DNA from: Maridesulfovibrio salexigens DSM 2638 | GTDB taxonomy: Bacteria > Desulfobacterota > Desulfovibrionia > Desulfovibrionales > Desulfovibrionaceae | Assembly (NCBI RefSeq): GCF_000023445.1 | Contig: NC_012881.1 | Location: 3,737,501-3,801,500, forward strand | Length of the DNA: 64,000 nucleotides | Direction of reading: 5' to 3' | In this document: positions 54,091-63,459 of the stretch, piece after piece | How positions within the stretch are numbered: position 1 is the stretch's first letter | Layout: each line of letters begins with the position of its first letter | Program-made: the position numbers and the translations under genes | The notes under the pieces: model-generated | What the model was told of the DNA's origin: nothing | The model's input: the letters and a program-made list of their open reading frames with translations, nothing else | Databases searched by the model: none

Positions 54091-54972
54091 TTAATATGAA
54101 AAGATCAGCCCGTCTCCGGTAGCGGAACCTTCAGGGACAATTCCCAAATACCCCAGAATTTCCTTAAGCAACGGCTTTTCCTCTTCCGGACCTTCTATGA
54201 CCTTTACATCACCTTCAATGTTGCAAAGAGCCTTGAGAACTGTCACAGAATCTTCAAAACCGCCGATGCGATCAACTAACCCGAGCTCTTTGGCTTCACG
54301 TCCGGTGATGGCTCGTCCGTCAGCAATCTTTTCAACCTGTTCACGGTCCAGCTTGCGCGCAGAAGCGACATCATCCACAAACTGATTATGCATATCCATA
54401 ATCAACGCGGTCAGGTATTCTCGCTGTTCCGGGGTCAGCTCTGTAAAAGGGGAACCGGCAGCCTTCATCTTACCGCTTGTGATAATGACCGGTTTGACTC
54501 CGATCTTCTCCATAAGCTGGTGGAAATTGGCGTATTCGGCCTTAACTCCGATGGAACCGGTTATGGAACCGGAACTGGCCATAATCTTGGTCGCCGGAGC
54601 CGCAGCGTAGTACCCGCCGGAAGCCGCAACTGTGCCGAATGAGGCAACAATGGGTTTAACCTCGGCAAGCCGTTTAACGGCATGGTAGAGTTCCTGAGAA
54701 GGAGCAATAGTACCGCCCGGTGAATTAACCCGCAGCAGAACACCCTTCACAGAATCATCCCGGCGCAGATCACGCAGAAATTTTACCGTAGGCAATGAAT
54801 TGGTTATGGTTCCCTGTACATTGACCACCCCGATCTTCCCGGCACTGAACAAGTCCACTTTTCCATGAAAAAAGGCTGCGGCTCCCCATAGGAGAGCCAC
54901 AGCCATTAATAGCAGACTGAAACCGAATAGAAACGGATGTCTGACAGAGAAACCTTTCTTAGGATTCTTCAT
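54091..54972 (-). CDS. sppA: Signal peptide peptidase SppA (short, 36-kDa type)
   Basis: A protein of about 293 residues: one N-terminal membrane helix (about residues 15-37), then a periplasmic protease domain that degrades cleaved signal peptides. Family motifs LLRVNSPGGTIAPSQELY, TVAASGGYYAA and SGSITGSIGV (with the catalytic Ser) are present; the Lys of the dyad is expected in ITSGKMK. The start is uncertain. ATG 54972 overlaps the end of rpsA by 14 bases and has GAGG directly against it; ATG 54996 or the in-frame start at 55011 would overlap more. Confidence 0.9.
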   Translation of the reverse strand: MKNPKKGFSVRHPFLFGFSLLLMAVALLWGAAAFFHGKVDLFSAGKIGVVNVQGTITNSLPTVKFLRDLRRDDSVKGVLLRVNSPGGTIAPSQELYHAVKRLAEVKPIVASFGTVAASGGYYAAAPATKIMASSGSITGSIGVKAEYANFHQLMEKIGVKPVIITSGKMKAAGSPFTELTPEQREYLTALIMDMHNQFVDDVASARKLDREQVEKIADGRAITGREAKELGLVDRIGGFEDSVTVLKALCNIEGDVKVIEGPEEEKPLLKEILGYLGIVPEGSATGDGLIFSY

Positions 54973-56704
54973 CCTCAGTCTCTGCTGCAGCTGCATCAGC
55001 TGCGTCAGCAAGTTTCTGCTTCAGCAGTTCGCCCAGAGTGTTACCGCTGTCGGCAGGACCGGAACGGAATTCTTTGGGCTGACGTTTTTCAGTGTCTTCC
55101 TTGAGCTGCTTGATGGAGAGGCCGAGACGACGCTCATCAGCAGATACGTGGATGACTTTAGCCTGAATGGTAACGCCTTCTTTGAACATCTCGGAGGGAT
55201 TCTTGATCTTCTTGTGGGAGATTTCAGAAACGTGAACGAGACCTTCAATACCTTCTTCAACTTCTACGAAGAGGCCGAAGTCGGTGATGTTGGTAACGAG
55301 ACCTTCAAGGGTGCAGCCAACGGGGTACTTAGTGGGTACCTGAGACCAGGGGTCTTCGGAAAGCTGTTTAACACCGAGGGTGAACTTCTCGTTTTCTTTA
55401 TCAACAGTGAGGACTTTAGCCTGTACGGAGTCACCCACAGCGTATACTTCTGAAGGATGGCGAACCTTGCGGGTCCAGGAGATATCGGAAACGTGAATCA
55501 GGCCGTCAATGCCGTCTTCGATGCCGATGAACACACCGAATTCGGTGATGTTCTTGATCTGGCCTTCAAGGATAGTACCTTCGGGGAATTTCTCAGCAAC
55601 AACATCCCAGGGGTTCGGCTTAACCTGTTTCATACCGAGGGAGATGCGCTTCTTGTCGGGGTCAACACCCAGAACAACTACGTCGACTTCGTCGCCAACG
55701 CGTACCATCTGGGAGGGGTGACGCAGCTTGCGGGTCCAGGACATTTCAGAAATGTGAACCAGACCTTCAACGCCAGCTTCCAACTCAACGAATGCACCGT
55801 AGTCAGCGAGGTTGGTAACCTTACCGGTGTACTTAGCACCTTCGGGGTATTTGCCGGAGATATCTTCCCACGGATCGGGAACGAGCTGTTTGAGACCGAG
55901 AGAAACTTTCTGGCCTTCTTTGTCGAAGTTCAGAACTTTCAGTTCAAGCTCATCACCGAGTGCGACCATTTCCTTAGGATGCTTGATGCGCTTCCAGGAC
56001 ATGTCTGTGATATGCAGAAGTCCGTCGAGACCGCCGAGGTCAATGAATACACCGTATTCGGTGATGTTCTTGACTTTACCTTTAACGGTCTGCTCTTCTT
56101 CAAGAGTTTCAAGCAGCTGGGAACGCATTTCGTTGCGCTGTTCTTCGAGAAGAACACGGCGGGAAACGATAACGTTGCTGCGACGACGGTTGATTTTGAG
56201 GATTTTGAATTCGTAGGTCTGATCCACGAGAGCGTCCATATCGGGAACGGGGCGCAGATCGACGTGAGAACCGGGCAGGAATGCTTCAACGCCACCGAGA
56301 TCAACGGTGTAACCACCTTTGATGCGGCGAATGATTCTGCCTTCGACAACGCCTTCTTTTTCCTGCACTTCTTCGAGTTTATCGAAGAGCTGCATGCGTT
56401 TGGCTTTGTCGCGGGAAAGGTGGATGGTGCCTTCGTTTTCGTTTTTGTTAGCAACAAAAACGTCTACTTTATCACCAACAGCAACAGTCATGTTGCCGTC
56501 TGCATCCAAAAATTCAGATACTGCAATCTGGCCTTCGGACTTGAAGTTAACGTCGATAAGAACGAAGTCCTTGTCTACTTTAACTACTTCACCGGAAACG
56601 ATGCTTCCTTCGTCCAGATTTCCGAAATCGGCGTTAAGATAGTCTTCAAGGGCAGCCTCAAAGTCCATTTCCATTTCGGCGTTCATGTTTTCATTGTTTT
56701 CCAT
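54959..56704 (-). CDS. rpsA: 30S ribosomal protein S1
   Basis: A 581-residue protein with six S1-type RNA-binding motifs (for example TEYGVFIDLGGLDGLLHITDM, TDFGLFVEVEEGIEGLVHVSE). It helps the 30S subunit capture mRNA. GGAGG lies 7 bases before the ATG. The C-terminal tail is Ala/Asp-rich. It heads an operon with sppA, a metallo-beta-lactamase protein, a TPR protein and two small membrane proteins. cmk, its usual neighbour in enterics, is missing. Confidence 0.96.
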   Translation of the reverse strand: MENNENMNAEMEMDFEAALEDYLNADFGNLDEGSIVSGEVVKVDKDFVLIDVNFKSEGQIAVSEFLDADGNMTVAVGDKVDVFVANKNENEGTIHLSRDKAKRMQLFDKLEEVQEKEGVVEGRIIRRIKGGYTVDLGGVEAFLPGSHVDLRPVPDMDALVDQTYEFKILKINRRRSNVIVSRRVLLEEQRNEMRSQLLETLEEEQTVKGKVKNITEYGVFIDLGGLDGLLHITDMSWKRIKHPKEMVALGDELELKVLNFDKEGQKVSLGLKQLVPDPWEDISGKYPEGAKYTGKVTNLADYGAFVELEAGVEGLVHISEMSWTRKLRHPSQMVRVGDEVDVVVLGVDPDKKRISLGMKQVKPNPWDVVAEKFPEGTILEGQIKNITEFGVFIGIEDGIDGLIHVSDISWTRKVRHPSEVYAVGDSVQAKVLTVDKENEKFTLGVKQLSEDPWSQVPTKYPVGCTLEGLVTNITDFGLFVEVEEGIEGLVHVSEISHKKIKNPSEMFKEGVTIQAKVIHVSADERRLGLSIKQLKEDTEKRQPKEFRSGPADSGNTLGELLKQKLADAADAAAAETEDEES

Positions 56705-56749
56705 GGGTTACCTCCAACAACGATGTCCTCGGACAAAATTTTGGCATAT

Positions 56750-56778
56750 ATATTATGGGAGAAGCGCATTGGATTCAA
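56750..56778 (-). promoter_or_regulatory. Candidate sigma-70 promoter of rpsA
   Basis: Minus-strand TTGAAT (56778-56773), a 17-base spacer and TAATAT (56755-56750). Transcription would start near 56743 and give a leader of about 40 bases. Confidence 0.5.
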
Positions 56779-56994
56779 CCTGCTCACGCGTTCCGAGGCA
56801 GCCGATGCCCAGATTGTCCGTTGACCCGAGGGGCCACACTTCAATCCCTAATGCCCGTTAAGGGACAATTCCCAGCGGGGATTAAACCCTACTGAGATTA
56901 AGAGAACTGCTTCTATCCTAAAAAAGGACATATGTAAACCTAATTCAATAGCCCCCAGGACCTGAAATCGTTTGCATTCAAAGCTTAAAACAAA
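56779..56994. other. Intergenic stretch upstream of rpsA, no gene called
   Basis: The segment is GC-richer than the other gaps and contains inverted repeats (AATCCC with GGGATT, and a CCC-TTAA-CGGG-like hairpin around 56850-56900). It could be a structured RNA or the remnant of an older 3' end. I saw no convincing reading frame. Confidence 0.4.
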
Positions 56995-57022
56995 AAAAGA
57001 GCCGGAGAAATCCGACTCTTTT
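56995..57022 (-). terminator. Intrinsic terminator of phoU
   Basis: AAAAGAG-C-CGGA pairs with TCCG-A-CTCTTTT with a single mismatch and loop GAAA (56995-57006 with 57011-57022). It lies 37 bases past the phoU stop. Confidence 0.85.
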
Positions 57023-57058
57023 AGTTAATTTTCCTATCCAGAAAATAAAGGCTACTGC

Positions 57059-57724
57059 CTAGCCCTTACATTGGTGCTTGATGTTTACACCCTTGGTAAT
57101 GAAAATTACTGACTCGGCAATGTTTGTTGCCTGATCTGCAATACGTTCAAGATGACTGGCAGCCATAATCAGATGCACTCCTCGCTCAACAATCCTTGTC
57201 TCGGAAACCATATTCTCAATTAGTCCTTTAAGGATTCTGACATTCAGGGCATCTGCTTCGTTATCCATGCCGCAGACCTGAGCCGCAAGCTCATGATCCT
57301 CATCTGCAAAAGCCTTGACCGCTTTGCTGACCATATCTGATGCCACTGTGCAGATCTGATCGAGCTGCTGATTGAAAGGCAGCGGCGGACGGGTACTCAA
57401 AAACACAGCTCGATGGGCAAGGTTCACAGCCTGATCGCCGATTCGCTCAAGGTTGCTGCTAATGCGCATGGCTCCGACAATAAAGCGTAGATCTCTCGCC
57501 ATAGGCTGATCCAGAGCCAGTAGGCTCAAGTTATGTTCATCAAGCTCACATTCAAGTTCATTAATCTTGATGTCATTCATAATGACATCTTCAGCAAGCT
57601 CGGCATTGCACTCAGCCAAAGCCTTTACGGAATTATGCATGGCTGTCTCCGCCATGCTCGACATCCTCAAAACCTGAACCTTCAAATCATCCATTTTTTT
57701 TATAAAATGAGCACGTTGCTCCAT
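57059..57724 (-). CDS. phoU: Phosphate-signalling protein PhoU
   Basis: A 221-residue all-helical protein of two three-helix bundles, with the metal-site motifs LRFIVGAMRISSNLERIGDQA (partly quoted) and HLERIADQATNIAE. It connects the Pst transporter to the PhoR/PhoB system and limits phosphate uptake. GAGGAG lies 10 bases before the ATG. It is 57 bases downstream of pstB. Confidence 0.95.
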   Translation of the reverse strand: MEQRAHFIKKMDDLKVQVLRMSSMAETAMHNSVKALAECNAELAEDVIMNDIKINELECELDEHNLSLLALDQPMARDLRFIVGAMRISSNLERIGDQAVNLAHRAVFLSTRPPLPFNQQLDQICTVASDMVSKAVKAFADEDHELAAQVCGMDNEADALNVRILKGLIENMVSETRIVERGVHLIMAASHLERIADQATNIAESVIFITKGVNIKHQCKG

Positions 57725-57781
57725 AAAAAAACACTCCTCAGCAGCCCATTAACCGGACCTCAACTATAATTCAAAATCGAC

Positions 57782-58543
57782 TTAACCAAAACGACCGGTG
57801 ATATAATCTTCAGTCTGTTTATTCTTTGGCTTCGTAAACATGGTTTCAGTTTTGCCTGTTTCAATAAGACGGCCCATATAAAAAAATGCGGTCTGATCGG
57901 AAACTCGCGCAGCCTGCTGCATGGAATGAGTAACAATGATGATGGTGAAATTCTTTTTGAGCTCGTGAATCAGGTCTTCGATCTTCTGGGTTGCGATGGG
58001 ATCTAAAGCAGAGGCAGGCTCATCCATAAGCAGAACTTCAGGCTCAACAGCCAGAGCACGGGCAATACAAAGACGCTGCTGCTGCCCACCGGAAAGTCCG
58101 AGAGCAGAGGAATGCAAGCGGTCCTTAACTTCATCCCAGAGCGCTCCGCCTTTGAGACTGTCTTCCACTTTGTGAGCAATAAATTCCTTGTCCTGAATGC
58201 CGTTCACACGCAGGCCGTAAGCAACATTTTCAAATATGGATTTAGGAAAAGGGTTTGGCTTCTGAAAGACCATGCCCACGCGCCTTCTCAGGGTAACCAC
58301 ATCAAGCCCCTGAGCATAAATATTTTCCTCATCCAGAGTCAGGTCACCGTCAACACGGGTTCCGGGAATAAGGTCGTTCATCCTGTTCAGGCAGCGCAGA
58401 AAAGTACTCTTACCGCAACCGGAAGGTCCAATAAGCGCGGTAACCCTGTTTTCCTCAAAATCCATGGAGATATCCTCAAGAGCCTTGAAGTCCCCATAAT
58501 AAAAATCCAAATTTTTAGAAGCGATCTTAACAGCTTGCCCCAT
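57782..58543 (-). CDS. pstB: Phosphate ABC transporter ATP-binding protein
   Basis: A 253-residue ATPase with Walker [10 protein letters not shown], signature [16 protein letters not shown], Walker [13 protein letters not shown] and the PstB-specific [21 protein letters not shown] lies about 10 bases before the ATG. It powers high-affinity phosphate import with PstSCA, none of which is adjacent here. Only phoU follows, so the Pst operon is split in this genome. Confidence 0.95.
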   Translation of the reverse strand: MGQAVKIASKNLDFYYGDFKALEDISMDFEENRVTALIGPSGCGKSTFLRCLNRMNDLIPGTRVDGDLTLDEENIYAQGLDVVTLRRRVGMVFQKPNPFPKSIFENVAYGLRVNGIQDKEFIAHKVEDSLKGGALWDEVKDRLHSSALGLSGGQQQRLCIARALAVEPEVLLMDEPASALDPIATQKIEDLIHELKKNFTIIIVTHSMQQAARVSDQTAFFYMGRLIETGKTETMFTKPKNKQTEDYITGRFG

Positions 58544-58853
58544 TACATTGTCTCCATAATTATATAAAAATAAAATAGGATCAGGCTCAACCGATCCCTG
58601 ATCTTACTTGATACTCACCAAATAGTGGTCAGTCAGCATCAGCTGACACAAACTAACTATCCGGCACGGGTTACAGAGCAATGACTCGGCTGTTACGTTT
58701 ATGTTACGCAAAAAAAGACAACCAAAAGGTTGTGAGCTCTTTGTTCGGCACTCTTAAAAGCTTTCTCGTGCATGCTATTTAAAAACGCGAAGAGATCCAC
58801 AGAGTGACCGCCCCCTTCTTCACAGCTTCAGGTGGATGGTGTACATGTCATAA
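58544..58853. promoter_or_regulatory. Divergent region with a Pho-box-like direct repeat
   Basis: 310 bases between pstB and the DUF202-like gene. TGTTACG-TTTA-TGTTACG at 58691-58708 is a 7-base direct repeat with a 4-base AT-rich spacer, exactly the layout (11-base period) of a Pho box, though the half-site differs from the enteric CTGTCAT. It could serve either gene. No reading frame here looks coding. Confidence 0.5.
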
Positions 58854-59201
58854 ATGAGTAAAGAAGCCCCAAATTCAATCCCGCCTGCTGTTTTTCAAAG
58901 AACAATGTTGCTGCTGGCAGAAAAACGTACAGCCATGACCACGCTGCGGACAGGTGCCGCCATCAGTCTAATCCCTTTATCCATCCTATCTTTTCTTGTA
59001 GCCATGATGGAAAAGTTGGATTTACACGCCGATCCGATTTTGTTGGGGATCACCTTGGCAGGTAATGCGGTATTAGTGGGTTTTGGGTTGTATCTCATTC
59101 GACGCGGATTAATCCGCATGCGTTTCCATGATCGCAAGCTGGATGAACTCAAGGAGCAATACCCCGAACTGCAAGAGTTGTTTTATCAAAATCCAGTTTA
59201 A
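58854..59201 (+). CDS. DUF202 (YidH)-like small membrane protein
   Basis: A 115-residue protein with two hydrophobic helices (about residues 35-53 and 63-83). The family-style motif EKRTAMTTLRTGAAIS lies before the first, as in DUF202/YidH proteins. The tail is basic then acidic. Such proteins are linked to membrane stress and, in eukaryotes, to polyphosphate-synthesis subunits (VTC). The position facing pstB and a Pho-box-like repeat makes a phosphate link possible, but this is inference. It starts a three-gene plus-strand group. Confidence 0.7.
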   Translation: MSKEAPNSIPPAVFQRTMLLLAEKRTAMTTLRTGAAISLIPLSILSFLVAMMEKLDLHADPILLGITLAGNAVLVGFGLYLIRRGLIRMRFHDRKLDELKEQYPELQELFYQNPV

Positions 59202-59234
59202 CTTTAAGAAATGTGCCCCAGATGAGGAGATATC

Positions 59235-59576
59235 ATGAACTATAATGTAGTATTTCACTTTGACCACGATCCCCAAGCTCTGGAGATAGCGTTCAGTAAC
59301 ATAAAAAATTACATGACTTTTTTTGACAAAAACAAGACCTCGGTTGCCTTAGTGGTCAATGGCCCGGGCGCAAAACTCATGGTAAAATCAGGTGAATACA
59401 CCGAGCAACTCCGCGAGATATCGCAACTCGGCGCCGCGATAAAAGTTTGCAACAATGCGCTTCATCATTTCAATATCGATCCCGAGCAACTATGCCCGGA
59501 GTGCGTCGTTGTCCCTGCCGGGATTGTTGAGATAGTAGAGTTGCAAAACAAGGGTTTCTCTTATGTAAAACCATGA
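59235..59576 (+). CDS. DsrE-family (sulfur-transferase-like) protein
   Basis: A 113-residue protein with the DsrE/DsrF-like fold outline (VVFHFDHDPQALEIAF, VALVVNGPGAKLMV) and the conserved Cys in KVCNNAL near residue 75. A second Cys pair lies in LCPECVV. Relatives move sulfane sulfur between proteins. GAGGAGAT lies just before the ATG. It follows the DUF202-like gene by 33 bases. Confidence 0.8.
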   Translation: MNYNVVFHFDHDPQALEIAFSNIKNYMTFFDKNKTSVALVVNGPGAKLMVKSGEYTEQLREISQLGAAIKVCNNALHHFNIDPEQLCPECVVVPAGIVEIVELQNKGFSYVKP

Positions 59577-59660
59577 TGTGACACAAAGTTTATGCCAAAT
59601 CATCACCGTTAGTTTTTCAACAAGATACTAATTGAGCATTGATCAGAGAGAGGCGAAAGA

Positions 59661-60038
59661 ATGTCAGAAAGTAAAGGGTACGACCTGCAGGAGCTTGCAG
59701 AAGAGTTTCTACATTTTGAACCGGACAATCAATTTTCATCCATTGACTGCGAACCATTCGTACAAGCTATGGCCGACCCTGAGCCTGAATTTGTAATCCC
59801 ATTTATAAAAAAAAGGATCGAAAAGGGGAGCGACAAAAAGACAGCCATACGTGATTTGTACGCTTTCTTTCTTGATAAGCGTTATTATTCACGGATGAAC
59901 TTTTTATTTTTTGCATTTGATGTTTTTTGTAGCAAAGTCGATCTTCCCGCTGAAATTCTCGAGATTACGCCTTTACCCCATGAAGAAGGAGTCCCTTCTT
60001 TCAAGCACAAATTATCGCCTGGCTATAAAGTTGAGTGA
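59661..60038 (+). CDS. Hypothetical protein
   Basis: A 125-residue soluble protein, mostly helical, with paired acidic patches and a hydrophobic centre (RMNFLFFAFDVF). I do not recognise it. GAGAGAGGCGAAAG precedes the ATG, so it is likely expressed. It ends 23 bases before the convergent AMIN-domain gene. Confidence 0.65.
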   Translation: MSESKGYDLQELAEEFLHFEPDNQFSSIDCEPFVQAMADPEPEFVIPFIKKRIEKGSDKKTAIRDLYAFFLDKRYYSRMNFLFFAFDVFCSKVDLPAEILEITPLPHEEGVPSFKHKLSPGYKVE

Positions 60039-60061
60039 ATATCACAAATCAAAAAATATAA

Positions 60062-60808
60062 TTAAAATCCTAAATCAAATGACAGCCCTTTATCGTGCTT
60101 ACGCACTACCGGTTTTATTTTCGCGGGAGCAGCTTTCTCATCAAGGTAAACAACTACACGAATTTTATCCGGATGTTCGCCAAGTATAATCTTCTGAACC
60201 GGGCAGTCTTTCAAGCGGTAAAGCGATTTAGCCTTATTCTGCCATTTACCGTGAAGATCAAGAACCAGACGGCGCGGTTTTGCAAGATTAAACCAGCTGA
60301 CTTTTCCGGGAGCAGCAGAAAGAGCAACATCGACAGAAGCTTTGGAAGATTCACAAGCAAAGCTCACTTTTGAGACTATCCTTTTAGAAACAGAAGACTT
60401 AGATACCTTTTTGGTCACTTTTTTCTGTTCCGCAACCTTTGATTCAGCGACCTTAGGTTCTGGAGCCTTAGTCTTTTCAACAGGCTTTTCAGCAACGGAG
60501 ACAGCTTCCGCTTTCTTCTCCACCACAGGAGACGGCTGAGCAACAGAAGATTCCTTTCCACTGATATCAGCTTCATTCAACTCTTCTGCTACATCAGGCG
60601 CAGTGGACTTCTCGGAATCAAGAGGTAAAACCATCTTTGTTACCTCCCGGCGCACAACAGGACCTTCCCCTTCCTGCTGCCGGGTTACTTCCACTTTTTC
60701 AGCAAAAAAAGCATCAAAGAAGCCCATATGGAAGAGAGCTGTGCAAACTCCTACCAACAACATAAGGACCAGTAACAGGGCTGTAAAAGGACGAAATTTC
60801 ATTTTCAT
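60062..60808 (-). CDS. AMIN-domain envelope protein
   Basis: A 248-residue protein: an N-terminal membrane anchor (about residues 9-30), and a Lys/Pro/Val/Ala-rich periplasmic linker (45-145) with repeats of the VAE-K kind. A C-terminal AMIN domain (about 150-248) has LAKPRRLVLDLHGKW and DKIRVVVYLDEK. AMIN domains bind peptidoglycan and bring amidases or secretins to division sites or secretion pores; the partner is unknown. AGGA precedes the ATG. Confidence 0.82.
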   Translation of the reverse strand: MKMKFRPFTALLLVLMLLVGVCTALFHMGFFDAFFAEKVEVTRQQEGEGPVVRREVTKMVLPLDSEKSTAPDVAEELNEADISGKESSVAQPSPVVEKKAEAVSVAEKPVEKTKAPEPKVAESKVAEQKKVTKKVSKSSVSKRIVSKVSFACESSKASVDVALSAAPGKVSWFNLAKPRRLVLDLHGKWQNKAKSLYRLKDCPVQKIILGEHPDKIRVVVYLDEKAAPAKIKPVVRKHDKGLSFDLGF

Positions 60809-60911
60809 TATCTGTAATCCTTTTTTGTTATCATTTCAGAGGCGATAATATAAGAGAATTTCCAGCTTAAGGCAAAGCCGCCCTCACCCCGCTAACTACA
60901 TAGGCTGACAC

Positions 60912-60953
60912 AAAAGCATATCCGCCTGCCCTCAATGAAGACAGACGGATATG
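60912..60953 (-). terminator. Intrinsic terminator of glgP
   Basis: A 12-bp stem with one mismatch (60917-60928 with 60942-60953) around a 13-base loop, followed on the minus strand by CTTTTG. It lies about 25 bases past the glgP stop. Confidence 0.7.
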
Positions 60954-60978
60954 TTAATTGTTCGCAAAAATAATAAAA

Positions 60979-63459
60979 TTATTTGTCCATTTTCATAGGC
61001 CGCACTCCCCAGATGTTTCGTGCATAATCCATAATAGCCCGGTCACTGGAGAAATGCCCAGAGCCGGCAGTGTTGAGAATTGAACTGCGCAACCATTTCT
61101 TGCAATCCATCCACAATTCATCCACACGATCCTGCGCATCTACATAACTGCGGTAATCGGCAAGGACCATATACTGATCACCGCCGTTAAACAAAGTATC
61201 AAGAATCGGCCTGAACAATTCCCGGTCCCCTTCAGAGAAAGTACCGTCACCAATGTAATGCAGGGCCTCGGCCAACTCCTGATCCGTAGAAGCTATTTCT
61301 GAGGGATTATAGCCATTGTGCCTGCGCGCGCCCACTTCATCGGCATCCATACCGAAGATAAACATATGTTCACGGCCCACCTCTTCCATTATCTCAATAT
61401 TAGCTCCATCAAGGGTGCCGATGGTCAAAGCACCGTTCAAGGCGAACTTCATATTTCCGGTCCCCGAAGCCTCGGTACCTGCAAGAGAGATCTGCTCCGA
61501 AAGATCAGTAGCCGGAATAATACGCTCTGCCTGCGAAACCCGGTAGTTGGGCATAAAGGCAATGCGTAACTTATGGTTTACAGCAGAATCGGAGTTCACC
61601 ACCGCTCCCACGGAGTTGATCAGCCGGATGATACGCTTGGCTATGAAATAGCCCGGAGCGGCCTTACCTGCAAAAATCTTCAAACGTGGAACAGTAACAC
61701 TATTGGGGTCTTTCTTTAGACGGCAATAAAGAGTCACAGCATGGAGAACATTGAGCAATTGTCTCTTGTACTCATGAATACGTTTTACATGTACATCATA
61801 CATCCAGTCCGCAGGCAGGTAGAGCCCGTATTCACTGCGAGCATATTCCACCAGCCGCTGCTTTTCCTTGAGTTTGCATTTATACCAGCGATCCTGAAAC
61901 TCCGGATCTTCAGCCAGAGGCTCAAGCTTACGTAACTGAGCAAGGTCGGTAACCCAATCTTCACCTATCTTTTCAGTGATAAGCTCGGATAAAGGCTGAT
62001 TGCATTGGCGTAACCATCTGCGTGGAGTAATACCGTTTGTAACCGAGGTGAAGCGGCCCGGGTACATTTCCACAAAATCCTGAAAGATGCTCTTCTTAAT
62101 CAATTCTCCATGCAGAGCTGAGACCCCGTTCACAATGAAGCTGCCCACAACAGCCAGCCATGCCATACGCACCTGCGGAGAATCACTGTCCTCGACTATG
62201 GACATGCGCTTAAGCCTATTCTCATCGCCGGGAAAGCGACTCTTCACATCTTCCATGAAACGGCGGTTGATCTCGAAAATTATGGAGACATGCCGGGGCA
62301 GGACCTTGCGCATCATGTCCAGCGGCCATGTTTCAAGGGCTTCCGGCATGACAGTATGGTTGGTGTAAGCAAAAGTGCGGCGGCAAATGCGCCATGCCAC
62401 ATCCCAGTTCAGCATATGCTCATCAATCAGGATACGCATGAGTTCCGGAATAGCGATTGCTGGGTGGGTTTCGTTAAGCTGGACTACAGCCCGGTTGGGA
62501 AGTTCGGAAAAATCGAGCTTAAGCTTCATAAAACGGCGCATCATATCCTGAATAGTTGCCGAGACAAAAAAGTACTGCTGCACAAGACGCAACTCGCGCC
62601 CTTCACTTAACCTGTCATTGGGATAAAGCACCTTGGAAATGGTCTGTGAACGGACAGCATCTTCCATGGAACGGATGTAGTCACCACTGTTAAACAGATC
62701 AAAATTAAACCGTCTTGCAGGCTGCGCTTCCCAGAGGCGCATGTTAATAACATTTCCATTCCTGTATCCCGGGATAAGCATATCAACAGGCACTGCCATA
62801 ACCTTTGCGCTGTCCGCCCAGCGATGGCGTACCGAACCGTCCTCATGCGTATACTGCTCTTCGCGTCCGTAAAGACGGACAGTAAACATAAAACCTTTGC
62901 GGTTGAATTCCCATGGATTACCACTATGCAGCCAGTCGTCCGGGGCTTCAACCTGTTCGCCGTTTTCAATGGCCTGTTTGAATATTCCGTACTCATACCT
63001 GATTCCATATCCGTATCCGGGAATGCCGAGACTCGCCATAGAATCGAGGAAACATGAAGCGAGCCTCCCCAACCCGCCGTTCCCCAGTCCGGCATCAGCT
63101 TCGGCACCTTCAGCCTCATCAAGGGTAACACCGAATTTTTCCAAGACCTCGGTTACTTCCTTTTCCACCCCGAGGCTTATGGTGTTGCTTGCCAGCGACT
63201 TTCCAGTCAGGAACTCCAAAGAAAGATAATAAACACTTTTGGCCCGCTGATTGTAGTAGGAACGCTGGGTTTTTATCCAGTTTCCTACAAGCCGGTCACG
63301 CAATGTGTATGCAAGCGATTGATAAAGCGAAAACAGGTCGGTACGGCCATAATCACGGCCCAAATACGACAGGTGATGCCGGCAGACACAATTAACAAGG
63401 GATTCAACGTCCATTCCCCCAATCTCTTCCAGAAACTCAGCAATATCCTTTTTAGGCAT
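60979..63459 (-). CDS. glgP: Glycogen/starch phosphorylase
   Basis: An 826-residue GT35 enzyme that releases glucose 1-phosphate from glycogen. The pyridoxal-phosphate lysine is in EASGTGNMKFALNGALTIGT near residue 655. The N-terminal GNGGLGRLASCFLDSM and the glucan-site FTNHTVMPEALE-like segment (AYTNHTVMPEALETW) are present. Length is normal for the family. GAGGAAGC precedes the ATG. It is a single-gene unit with its own terminator; other glycogen genes are not nearby. Confidence 0.96.
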   Translation of the reverse strand: MPKKDIAEFLEEIGGMDVESLVNCVCRHHLSYLGRDYGRTDLFSLYQSLAYTLRDRLVGNWIKTQRSYYNQRAKSVYYLSLEFLTGKSLASNTISLGVEKEVTEVLEKFGVTLDEAEGAEADAGLGNGGLGRLASCFLDSMASLGIPGYGYGIRYEYGIFKQAIENGEQVEAPDDWLHSGNPWEFNRKGFMFTVRLYGREEQYTHEDGSVRHRWADSAKVMAVPVDMLIPGYRNGNVINMRLWEAQPARRFNFDLFNSGDYIRSMEDAVRSQTISKVLYPNDRLSEGRELRLVQQYFFVSATIQDMMRRFMKLKLDFSELPNRAVVQLNETHPAIAIPELMRILIDEHMLNWDVAWRICRRTFAYTNHTVMPEALETWPLDMMRKVLPRHVSIIFEINRRFMEDVKSRFPGDENRLKRMSIVEDSDSPQVRMAWLAVVGSFIVNGVSALHGELIKKSIFQDFVEMYPGRFTSVTNGITPRRWLRQCNQPLSELITEKIGEDWVTDLAQLRKLEPLAEDPEFQDRWYKCKLKEKQRLVEYARSEYGLYLPADWMYDVHVKRIHEYKRQLLNVLHAVTLYCRLKKDPNSVTVPRLKIFAGKAAPGYFIAKRIIRLINSVGAVVNSDSAVNHKLRIAFMPNYRVSQAERIIPATDLSEQISLAGTEASGTGNMKFALNGALTIGTLDGANIEIMEEVGREHMFIFGMDADEVGARRHNGYNPSEIASTDQELAEALHYIGDGTFSEGDRELFRPILDTLFNGGDQYMVLADYRSYVDAQDRVDELWMDCKKWLRSSILNTAGSGHFSSDRAIMDYARNIWGVRPMKMDK

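Noticed and set aside
55457-56824. 455-codon plus-strand frame opposite rpsA
   Set aside because: Mirror of the repeated S1 motifs on the other strand; no start signal and low-complexity composition.
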